Below, in pieces: positions 25,901 to 37,900 of a stretch of DNA of 64,000 bases. Where the stretch lies: positions 1,704,911-1,768,910 of the forward strand of contig CM019229.1 of NCBI GenBank assembly GCA_009741485.1. Direction: 5' to 3'. Made by a program: the position numbers and the translations under genes. Positions within the stretch are counted from its first letter, which is position 1, and each line of letters begins with the position of its first letter. Source of the stretch: Malurus cyaneus samueli (taxonomy: Eukaryota; Chordata; Aves; Passeriformes; Maluridae). The notes beneath the pieces are model-generated. The model made no database searches. It worked only from the letters and a program-made list of their open reading frames with translations, and was not told the origin of the DNA.

Positions 25901-28900
25901 ATGATCAACTTTGGGTCAACTTGTTGGGTTTCTTGTTTGGAGGCTGATCATTAAATGACAATTATTATGACCCCAGTGGCAGATGTGGATTTGCAGCATG
26001 CAGAGATTTGTTTATATTTGTAGATCACAGACTCATGGACTTATAAAGGTTGGAAGAAACCTTTAAAATCGTGGAGCTGTCAGTCCAGCACCACTCCCAT
26101 GTTCTCTCTAAGCCATATCCTCAAATGCCACATCCACATGTTCTTTGAACACTTCCAGGGGTGGTGACTCCACCCCTGCCCTGGCAGTCTGTTCCAGTTT
26201 TTTACAGCCCTTTCCACGATAAGATTTTTCCTAATATCCAATCAAACCTCCCCTGGCAGAACTCGAAGCCATTTCCTCAAACTGACATGGAAAAGAGTTC
26301 TCTGAGGTAGATTTGAATATTTGGGGTAGTGTGATTCTCCCCTTGGCTTAGCTGGGGGTGGAGACAGGAGTCAAGCCTCTTCAGAAATCAAGTAATTGTA
26401 ATTTGATAATTAAATTTATAGGCAGCCCTTCCTGGTAGGGTGATATTGTCACATGATCATAAATCATCAGTGTGTAAACATTGGGCAGTTCATGGATCCA
26501 AAAGCCAACTTCCCAAAGCTTGGGGCAATCCTGAGCAAATTCAATCCTGAGGCAATCCCATGTCTCTGGAGAGGGACAGATGGGGAAGGAATTCAGAATT
26601 AAAAATTTGAACTAATGAGTTGACAAAGTCCACCAGTCAATAAAGACAATTGCTTTTCCTAAGGGCCCAGCCTCTTCCTGAGCAGCAATTTGTATTTATA
26701 AAAGCAAAAGTATAAGAACAATGTAGGGACTGAAGGGAAAAGGCATCAGGGAGAAAATGTGAACTTTCTGTATAGTTTATTTTGGAGATAAATTAGGCAT
26801 AGAAATATGATTGAAATTATTGCAGGTTTATTTGTCAAAGGGAATTGCAATTTCTACATGATTCTTAAACTCATCTGTAAATCTTGAGGCTGTGGGAATC
26901 CTGTTCAAGGTATTCAAACAGGAAGAGTTTCCCAGCTATGTTTGCCTTATTGATTAGCTCAGAAAACTTTCTGGAAGGTGGATGGGACAGCCAAGGAGCT
27001 CATGGAATTAAGATCTGTTAAAATTGGGAATTAAAGAATAGGAATGGTATTGACTTCAAATTGATGAATTACATAAGTGAGAACTGTAAGGGAATTTTTT
27101 TGGTAGCTCCCAGCAGCTCAATTTGGACAAGTTGTATAAAAGATCTGAAATTATTGGGGGGAAAATGCTTTTTTGTATGTAGAGAGTTTGCAAAGTTGCT
27201 GATCATAATTTTCTCCCTATGAAATGGCTATTTATTGGGTGCAAAAAAATTCCTTTTGTTTAGTGAAGAGAAGGCTAATAAGAATAATTTCCTGCAAACA
27301 GTGAGGAAAATTTAGTAGATTTGCCTCTTCCTGGCTATGATGATGATAGTAATAATAAAAAAGTAAAATTAATAAAAATATAATAACAGTCTGACATTCT
27401 CCCTGCCATTCTCCTCTTGTACAGAGCCTGGTTTGGGGGATAAAAGATAACCTGGAATGATAAAAGAAAGCACAGCTACATCCTGGGCACTGTGATAGGA
27501 CAGGGAACTCAACAGAAAATCTGCTTAATTTTTCCAAAAAGGCTTTTAAAGGAAATAAGAGTTTTCTTTAGCAGATCCCACCTTTTCTACAAACCCATCA
27601 ACATCTAGAAAGAGCAACAGATCAGAGGGTGAGCTGCTGTCACAAATGAGGAAATTGGCCCCTGAAACTTAAGCCTATGAAGGATTCAAGGATTTGTGGA
27701 ACTTGGTAAATAAAACACAGCAGCTGATGTGAGCCACCAGCAGCATCACTTCAGGCAGCTTTGCAGAAAGCCACACAAAACACTCCAAAGTTTTAAGTTA
27801 TCACAAATTCCCTCTCTCCAGTGCTCTGCCAATGATCAGTGAACAAAAACCCCACAACAAACCTACAGATAATGACTGCACTCTGCACAGGAGTGGAATT
27901 CCTGGGACACATTGTAGACCCGAGTTCAGATGGGAAGAGTGAAAAAGGTCCAGGTTAAAATGAGCTGGGAAATCAAGAAGAACATGAGGGTGCTGAAGTT
28001 GCTCCACTTCACGTGTTACCTGCTGTTGCTGAGGAGCTGCAGCACAGGAGGTGCTTAAAGCAGCATTTTTGCATTTCTTGCAGACAATTCCAGTGGTGCC
28101 AAGTCTGACATGGACATGGCCTACGAGAGGGCCAGGGTGCACCTGGTTCCTGAGGATGGTGCTGGCAGCCCTGCCACAGCCAAGGTGGGTCTGCCTTGTC
28201 CCCAAGAGCCCAGCCTGCTCCCTGCCCAGGGCTTCCCTGCATCATGGACTAACTGAAATCCTTGCTTTTCCCTTTTTCTCTTTTCCCCCCCTTTTTCCCC
28301 TTTTTTTCCCCTTTTTTCCCCTTTTTCCCCCATTTTTTCCCTTTTTCTTTCCCCTTTTTCCCCTTTTTTCCCTTTTTTTTCCCTTTTTTCCCCCCTTTTT
28401 CCCCTTTTCCTTTCCCCTTTTCCTCTTGGCCCCTCTAGACCACCTAACCTGCCTGCCCTTGAAAGGTTTTTATATTACTGCTTTTTTTAACATACAGCTG
28501 TTTCAGTAGATTTTAGTGGCTGTTAAGTCATTTTACTGCACATCTTGAAACTCTGTGGAGATTCCCTTGGTGAGCAATGGGAAAACACTGCTGCAACTTT
28601 TCATGTGTTTTCTTCCCCTGACTCATGAAATGGATTATTTGGATTTATCAGACCATGCTTTATTTGTGGGAGGTATTTTACAGCAAGGAATTAAAAACTT
28701 GTATCAGCTGTAGTTTTCCTGTTATTATTTATAAATCTCTTTTTATTTTTGTGATCTGCTTGTTACAAATACTGACCTGGAAGTCGAGAGCACAGAAACA
28801 CTCTTGAGTTATAAAAATGTAAACCAAAATCTGGAATGAAACTGTTGCTCACTGTGACCTTCACAGACATTTTATCATTTCCTCCATCTTTGTGTGCAGT

Positions 28901-31900
28901 ATTGATGAAGTTTTAGTTCCATCAAGCTGGCAGCAGCCCAGTTCCTGAGAAATCTCTTATTATTCCCTTTCCCAAGCTGTGATGAGTAACTTTGTTTGAT
29001 TCAAGTGTCAGGCTTTGCAGAAAAATCCAGGGATAATGAAGTCAGCAAGCTGTTGCTTTTTTTGGAAACCTAAATTTCTTTTTTTGCAGCCCCCCAGTAG
29101 TGGTGGGCAGAGAATGCAGATGATAAAGGCAAATTTTGGCCGGGTAGGTGTCAGTTCTGATGTTTAAACTGATCCTTGCTGTGTTTCTTCTTCCTGCAGT
29201 CGATATTGAAGAAGACAGTGACAGTGACAGAAACTCCTTCAGCAGTTTTCCATTACAGTGCTGTGCAGGATTCCTGTAACAGCAAACATATCGATGCCAT
29301 CGTGGAAGCAGCAAAGAGAGACCTCTCAGCCTTGATGAAACTTGACGTGAGTTATTGCAGGGGGAGCTGGCTTCCTTTCTGCTTTTCATCTCCTTGTGCC
29401 AGGAGCTAAGAGGTGGATTGTCTGCCCAGTGTGCTGTGGATGGGCTGGATGTTTTATTCAATAGCTGTTGAAGTCATTAGAAAGGCTGAAATAAATGTGA
29501 GTTATTCTGCCATTTCACCAGGCCACGCTGGAATGCAGTGCATGAACCTTCCCTCTCTGCCCTGCAAGCAGCACATGGGCAATTCCTTCCTCCTTCCATT
29601 TCCACACTCTCCGTGGGTGGGTGAAATTTGGGAAGGTTCAGGTGATTGCTGAATCCATGAATCCCGGAGGCAGTGCACCCCAGGGTGTTGTTTGGGTTTG
29701 GAATTGTGTCCCTGAGCTCTGGGAGCAGCTCCCAGTGGGTCCTGTGCCCGTGGCAGGGGTGTGCTGGTCCCTGCTGAGCCCCTTGGTGGTGCAGCAAGGA
29801 TTGAAAATTATGGTTTTCATCATTCCAACTGCATTCATTGTGGAGGGGTGTCTGTTCATGTGCAGAATCAGGCATTTTGGGAAAGCTGTGCCTCTCAGTC
29901 AGCCCCACACATCCTTGCTTTGCTCCAGCCTGTGCTGCAATAATTCCGGGCTGTTGCTGCTGCCAGAGGATGGGCACAGCTGCTGCTCCTCCTCCTCTGC
30001 CTCCAGAGCTGTCACCAAACAACACTTGCTAGAACTTTAAAAGATTTCATTTTGGATTTTAGCATTCCCTTCCTGACTTCCAAAATGATTCCCCTTGCAG
30101 CTTCAAAATCCCTGTCAGGGTCTTTCAGCTCCCAGCTCCGAGGTGCCTGTTCCACATCATCACTGATCTGAGTCTCTCAGTCTGCAGGAGTCTTGTCTGT
30201 CTCATTATGATAATTTCCAGGTGTTTTCAGGCATTTATATCCTCATGAAAGGCTACAGGCTATTTGGGAGGAAATTCCTGTTACAGGAAGGGTAAAGTAG
30301 GGCTAGGTGCCTTCATCTGTTCTGTTCTTGATACAACTCTCAGATCATGAGCAAAAATTCCAAGATGATTTGAGCTCCTAATTACAGCACTTCTTTTTTA
30401 GTGGTCTAGAATAAATTTCTCAGTAATTAATGAGGAACACTTTAGAGATGAAGTTAATTGCAACAGCATCCTTTAAAAGCAGCACCTACTAAGCAGTGTT
30501 TGTAACATGAAGATCAAAATAACAGTGAAATAAAGTAGGATTTTCAAACTTTGGTATTACAGCAACCTAATTTTTCACAAGCAAATATGAATCTGATGGG
30601 ATGGAGCCAAATGGCAGAAATGTCATTGAAAGCTCAATTTTTTTTTTCCATGTAGGAGTAGCAAAAGTTGCTTCTTCTACAGGCAATGCAAGATAAATTG
30701 TATTGTGCACAAAATATTTGTGTTCAATGCTGCTTGCATGAAAGAAAAATGAATTCTTGTAAAATTCTCTTAAAAAAAGAGGTATTTTCTTTCTTGGCTG
30801 GTTGGAAGCATCTTAAGTTGTCATTTTTCAAAGCAGCCAGAGTGGATAAGATGAAGATGTGTTGATGACAGGGAATGGTAGATTTGGGGTTTGTTTGGTT
30901 GTTGGGGTTTTCTCACATTGCAGTGAGAGGGGTAAATGTCTCTAGGAGAGAGTCGTTCATTCAAGTAGCTTTTAGGTATCTGACTTCAGTAATCAAATTT
31001 CTTTTTTTTTCTTTTGTTTTATGTAACCTGAATTCCTTGTATCTCTAACTTGAATGGTTTTCAATCTCATACAATTTTGGTGTGGTTTCAGCTTTACCTG
31101 CAGTCATGATAGGAGGGTTAAGCAGTGTTGGGGAATCTCCTCTGTGTGAGTTAAGAGAGAATTTTCTTTGACAAAAGGATTATTTGTCTTGGTTAATTAT
31201 TGCTTTATTTAAACTGTTTATAATTGGTTTGTGTTTTCACTTCTGTGCTATAAACCCCTGCTAATCTGTTACCCAAAAATAACCTCTGTTATGTCTTATA
31301 TTGGTTAATGTAACTGAGTTGGTTGGGTTTGTTGCTGCAATCATTTGTTACAGTTGTGCAAAGAAAGAAACTTGCTGGGAAATGGAGTTTGTTGGGGTAA
31401 TGATTTATTTTTCCTAAAAAATCGTGGCTGGAGGGGGCTGGAGTGGATCAGTGCAGGTTTTTAACCTAAACCCTGTGACTGTGCAGTGCTGAATTTGGGT
31501 TTGCTGGTCTCACCCATTTGATGGAGAAAGGATGGGTTTTATTTGTCAGCTCTTTTATTGCTTCACGGGGCAGTGATGGCACAGCAAAGGAGGATATCAA
31601 GGTCTGCTTGGAGGTCACTCAGACCCTTCTCACGCCCCAGGCACAATCAGATATTGCCAAGTCACTTCTGGCAGGCTTTTGGCTAAGCTCTTCTGAAAGA
31701 TCTCCAATGATGAGTCTTTCACAGCCCTGAGTTCAATCTATCCCGACGCTTAAGGAGTCTTAGACACGAAGAAAATCTTTGCAGCAATTTTTCTTGGAGC
31801 TAATGCAGCCTGAAAATGCTCTTGATAAGCAGAGCTCATGGGGGAGCTTGTATTCCCCTGCTGAGAGGTGCTTTCAGAGTTACAACTTTGTCTTTAAGAA

Positions 31901-34900
31901 CAGATAATACTACACAACCATAAATGTCTAAATATAGAAAAAGACATTATAGGAATTAGCTGAGTTGCTATTGCTGAACTGAAATATTTTGACAGGTGCT
32001 TGTCAGGTCCTCTACATTGGATATGTTCCCATGAAACAGATTGGCTCTAATAAAACTATTTTTTGATGAAAATATGTTCTTTTTATCAGCAGTAGGTGTG
32101 AAGAATAATTGTGATTATTTCCCTTGCGCTATTTTTTCCGACCCAAAATGGGAAAAAATTCAAACCTGGCAGTCCAATTGCGCTGGTGGAGTGTTTACAT
32201 CTCTGCTGTGCTGGTTTCCTGCTGCAATGAGGTTAATGCCTGGGGTCACATTCTGCTCTGCTCTCATGCTGAATTGGTTCTTCCTGCGAGTGCAGCTCTT
32301 GCTTTTTGTGCATCTGCCTCTGTGGCAGAGCCTGGGCACAGCCAAACGCCCAGGGAAGCTGTGAGAGCCAGAGCTGGGCTGTCTCTCCTCAGCCTGGCAT
32401 ATGAACCCATAACTGAGCTTTGTTTCCTGCCCCAGCCATTCAGGGGTGATGAGAAAATGTTGAATTTCTGAAGATTTATGAGAAAGCTGGAGAGGGACTA
32501 TGGGGATGGGGTGACAGGAATGACCTGAAGCTGAAGGAGGGCAGGGTTACATTGGGTATTGGGGAGAAATTCTTTGTTTTAAGCATGGGCAGGCCCTGGC
32601 ACAGGGTGCCCAGAGAAGCTGTGGCTGCCCCTGGATCCCTGGCAGTGCCCAAGGCCAGGCTGGACACTGGGGATGGGAGCAGCCTGGGACAGTGGAAGGT
32701 GTCCCTGCCCATGGCAGGGGTGGCACTGGATGGGCTTTAAGGTCCCTTGGAAACCAACCCAGTCTGGGATTCTGTGATTTGCTGGTTTGGGTGAAAGTTG
32801 TGCCAAAGCAAAGGTGGCCTGAAGCGTTAGGATTTGATCCTGAGTGCACTGGGGAGCCCAGACTGTGTGGGCAGTTCTGTGGGATGGACAGCAGAGTCTC
32901 TCTGTGCCTGTTGGTTGCTGTGTTGTGCTCTCAGGGTGATGGTACTGCAAGGAATCTTTGGGTGAAAGGAATTTTTGGGCTCAGCCAGCTCAGCTCCTTG
33001 ACATCACAAGAGATTGGGGTCCACACTGATGATAGTTTTGGGAAGACCCTTCCCTCCCATGTGCTTTTCATTTGGAAGGGAAATTCTGACTTTTCTCTGC
33101 CTGAGCACAGGACTCCGTGAGCTTGGGAAGCTTTTGTGTGTATGAAAATCTGCTGTGCAGGCACAGTCTGAGGGCTGTGCTGGGGGAAACCAAGGGTTGG
33201 GTCGTCCTGTCCAGTTCCTTCATCATGTAGAGAGTCTCCTCCAGTTTCACCTTCCTTTGATAAAAACTTCTTTTTTCATGTTTTTCATGGCAGCTGATAC
33301 AGGTTCTCTTTTCTTTATAGACCCTTTAAAGAGTCTTGGGGGGAACTTGACAAATAGAAAATCCTTAAGAATCCAAGTGTGATCAATTAAAATGGATCAA
33401 AAATGGATCTTTACTTTTTCTCTTCTGGAAGAAGTCTCTGTTGGGTAGAGAAACATAAAAATACGTGCTATGTTTTAGAGATTCAAGTATTTATACATCA
33501 TCTTTAGTAACTATTGTTCTTATTTGCTTTTTTTGGGTGTTTCATGGTATTCTGGGATCTCTTCCTGTGCACAGAGCAGTAAATTGTACCTCCCACCCCT
33601 TTCTTCTCCAGAATCCGGCGCTGCTGAACGGCAAAGTGACGCTGCACCAGGTCACAGCTGGCACAGTGCTGTCCAGGCAGGGAGACCAGGTGAGTGTGGC
33701 TGGCTCTGTGCCCCTCCAGGAGATAATAAACCATTCCCACCTGAGCCTCCCAAGCCATCTCTTCTCAAGGTGAAGCACCCCCAGCTCTGGGTTTGCCACT
33801 GGAGCTGCAGGCACAGCCAGAGTGGGATGTGGTACGTGTGCGTGCTGTCAGCTCTCCTGCTGGAAGGGGTGGACTATCCCACTTTCCTCCTTCCTCAGGA
33901 GCCTTTGCTCACACCCTGCACTGTGGGTTTTGGTGCTGTCACACCGACCCAGCGTTCTTTGTTTATAGCAAAGTGTATTTAGGATATAACAAACTTCATT
34001 TATGATAATCCTGTGTAAATGGGTGAGCTTAAGCAAAGCAGCTGATGGGCAGCTGCAGTTGCAGGGCTGGGTTCTGCTCTCTGCCCTGCTGTGCCCCAAA
34101 TCCTGCTGCTCTGATTCCCCATTACCTCCTCTGTTGCCTTGAAAGGCTAATTTTAATAATGATATAGACATGGTTAAGAGGATGAAAAGGGTTTTATTTT
34201 GGTATTTGGTATCTCAGGTGCACAATTTGATGTCAAAATGCACTTCTGTCTACAGTACGGATACAAGTTGGATAGATTTCAGGAATTAGTATATTTATTT
34301 AGGATTCTTCAATAAGAAACTTAATGCAGTATTTTTTTTTAATTTTAATGAACTTTTTCTTAGAATGAGGCTAGAGTTCAGTTTACACATATGTTCTGGA
34401 GAGAAGGCTTTGCTCAAGGTTGGAATCTCAGGTTTGAGATAGCACAGGGTATGTTGATTTTTTCTTCAGGATGTTTGGTCTTTTTGCTCAGTAGAATTCT
34501 TAAACTAAGTTGTAATATTAGGCTACAAGGATTATAAGTATGTAGGTTAAGGGGTATATGGGTAATAAAGGGTAGAAAATGTTAAAAGGATATAAAAGTA
34601 TAAGAGGTACAAAAGGAAAGACAAAAATCATTATCTTTTCCCTCCCAGTTCTCTTGTTCTTCCTTGATACCTCAAAGATGCAGCCTTCATTTTTCATAAC
34701 CACCCCAAAGAGAAACACATTTTTCAATATTGTGCCTGCTTAGTTTTAAATATTCATAACCAGCTTTTAATAATTCACTATTGTGTCTTATTTTACCACC
34801 TAATTGTTCCAAAGCTGCAGGGAGCTTTCTGGCAAACAGATCGCTCGTGATAGCGCTGTCACCGGGATAATTGCTTTTAAAATCTTGGGTTTTTTTTATT

Positions 34901-37900
34901 CAGCTCTTTTTTTTTTCTTATCCCCATTTGCTCCAGGATGTCAATGTTTGCTTTGTGGTCTCGGGGATGCTGCACGTGTACCAGAGGAAGATTGACTCTG
35001 AGGAGGACACCTGCCTGTTCATCACCCACCCCGGGGAGCTCGTGGGCCAGCTTGCTGTGCTCACCGGGGAGCCCCTCATTTTCACCATCAAAGCCAACAG
35101 AGACTGCAGCTTCCTCTCCATCTCCAAGTCCCATTTCTATGAGTGAGTTCTGCCACTTTGATTTGGATTTTTTAAAGTATTTTTAAAATATTTTTAATGG
35201 CTCTTTTGAACAAAGGGCCAGGGTAGTGACTGTCCCCTGTGCTGGGGGCAGCTGGGGCCACACATCAAATCCTGGGTTGGATTTTGGGCCCCTCACTGCA
35301 AGAAAGACACTGAGGGCTGGAGAGTGTCCAGGGAAGGGTCTGGAGCCCCAGGAGGGGCTGAGGGAGCTGGGAAAGGGGCTCAGCCTGGAGCAAAGGGGGA
35401 TCAGGGGGGACCTTGTGGCTCTGCACAACTCCCTGACAGGAGGGGACAGCCGGGGGGGTCGGGCTCTGCTCCGGGGAACAGGGACAGGAGGAGAGGGAAC
35501 GGCCTCAGGCTGGGCTGGGGAGAAGCAGGATGGATTTTATTGAAAATTTCTTCCCTGGAATGGTGGTCAGACATCTGAACAGGCTGTTCAGGCGGTGGTG
35601 GAGCCACCATCCCTGGAGGCGTTCAAAAAAAAAGTGTAGATCTGACCCTTTGTGATGTGGTTTAGTGGGCCTGGGGGTGTTCAGTTAAAGCTTGGACTTC
35701 ATGTTCTTGGATTTTTTTCTTGGAGTTTTTTCCAGTAGGGATGATTCCCTGATTCCAAATGTGAGTGTTGGGTGCTTGTGCTGCTGCAGTGATCCCACAG
35801 CACCATGCAGGTTGTGGGGTGGGTGTGGGTGCCTGGCACATCTGTGGGGGGTTTAATTCCAGCAAGGAAAGCCATTCAGGGAACGTGGGAATATGAAATG
35901 GTGACATCTTTTTTCAGAGCCCTTACCCAGTGGGATGGGAATTATGGCCCAAGGTTCCCACACTTCATAATCCAGAGAAGAAAATTTGCCCAGAGCTTGC
36001 ACTTGGCTGGGTTATTGCTGCTTTGCCAGGCCCTTTCTCTTGGATTCATTATTCCTTCTTGTTGGAAAACCTCCCCAGTTTTGTTCCCAGACAGATCCAG
36101 GGTGTTGGTTGTGTTGGGAGTGATTGGTCTGGGTGTAACTGTGGGTTTTTAATGCTCACTAATGGAGCAGGTAAGGAATAATTCCCCTGTGCCAGACAGG
36201 TTCCTTCCTGGACCTTGGAAGTAGCACCTGACTTGGGAGTTAATGCTTAAATGGGGATGTAGGTAATTAAAATTTCAATGTGATGCCTGTGGTTAGCCTG
36301 GTTGCCAATAATAATGATTAATGCCCTTGATTTCTTCTGTGATCCTGTCATTGAGAGTTACAATTAGTTCACACACATCATTTGTGTCTAATGCACGATT
36401 TCCTTTCATAAACTCCTTTTCCAGCTCCTGGAATGAGTCCTGAATTCGTTGGAGGATTTCTGAGGGGTTGTTGTGTTTTCTGGGCTGTTGTTCTGTTGCA
36501 CATCTCTGCATCTTTCCTGCTTTCTAAAGAATTTGAATGATTTGTGTTCCTGCTCAGCTCTGCCCACAATCCTGACTCTGGGATTTTGCTTTCCCCACCT
36601 CAGGGCTGTGGAGCTGAAGGTGCTGTGCTCAGCAGGTGCTTGTTGTGTTTTTCCCAGCCTGTGAGGTGGTTGTCAGCTCCTTGGCCCAGTTTCTGAGAGA
36701 TGCTTCCCACTTGTGCCATTCCATGTGGCACCAGGCTATTTCTCCTGAACACCCCCTTTTTCTCTCTATCTTTTCCTGTTGTTGTTTTCCTACTCGTGTC
36801 TGATTAGAAATTTCATTAAGTTGTCTCAGCCGGCCAGGTAGATTCCACCTTTTTCTCCTTTTTTTTCTTTGTTTTTCTTTTTGATACTCAGGGCTGGATT
36901 CTTTCTCTTATTTGCTGAAGCTCATTTTCCTGAGTTTTGTCTTCTCTTTCAAGAAGTGAATTACCTCTTGTTTATTCCAGTTCACCTTTCTGCTTCCATG
37001 AACCCCTTACCAGTCAGGGATCAAGACCCATCAATATATCACCTTATCATCATTTTTGGGTCCTTTCCAAATCTTTCTTTTTCTCCTTTAAAGTCCATTA
37101 AGTATCTATTCTCTGCATTTGACAAGCTCTGTGATAATCCAGGATTTCTTCTTCACAATTTTTATGGCACTTCTGACTCCTGTGCCCATATTTAAAATTG
37201 GCATTGGAGAAAGCCTTTGAAAAACAATCAGGTTCCTTCAAGGTGGTCTATTTTTGCTTTGAACTCTGTGAGAAAGAAAAACTTGTTAATAAATTTAGAT
37301 TTTATTCTCTATTTTTATGACAAATTCTGAGTTCATAGTCCCACAATGTTTGGCTTTTTCCTTTGCTTGGAATCTCAGAGGAATTACTTTTGTCTTCATT
37401 TGTTTATTTTTCTTTTAGCTTGCAGACTTCATCTCCCAAGTCCCATTTCTATGAGTGAGTTCTGCCATACTTTGATACAGGTTTTTTAAAGTGTTTAAAA
37501 AAAATTTTAAAGGCCCTTTTGAACAAAGGATCGCGGTAGTCACTGTGCTGGGTGCTGGTGGAGCCACACATCAAATCCTGGGTTTGATTTTGAACCTTTC
37601 ACTGCAAGAAAGTCACTGAGGGGCTAGAGAGTGTCAAATTTTACAAAAACTTCTATTATTCTCCTAAATTTCTTTCTTCCTTTCTTGTCCTGTGCATTTC
37701 CTCTTTTCCTCTGGGCTGCCCTGGGATATTTGATGTGTTTTTTTCTCAATAATCAATGAGAGGGTGAAGCAGGAAGCACATGGTCACGGCAAAGAGCACA
37801 GAGGTGGTGGAGAATTGAGAGAATTGGATGTTGGATTAAATCTTTCCCCTGAAACTTGGGAGCAGGAGCCTTTTTTGTGGTGCTGCCATGAGGAAATCAC

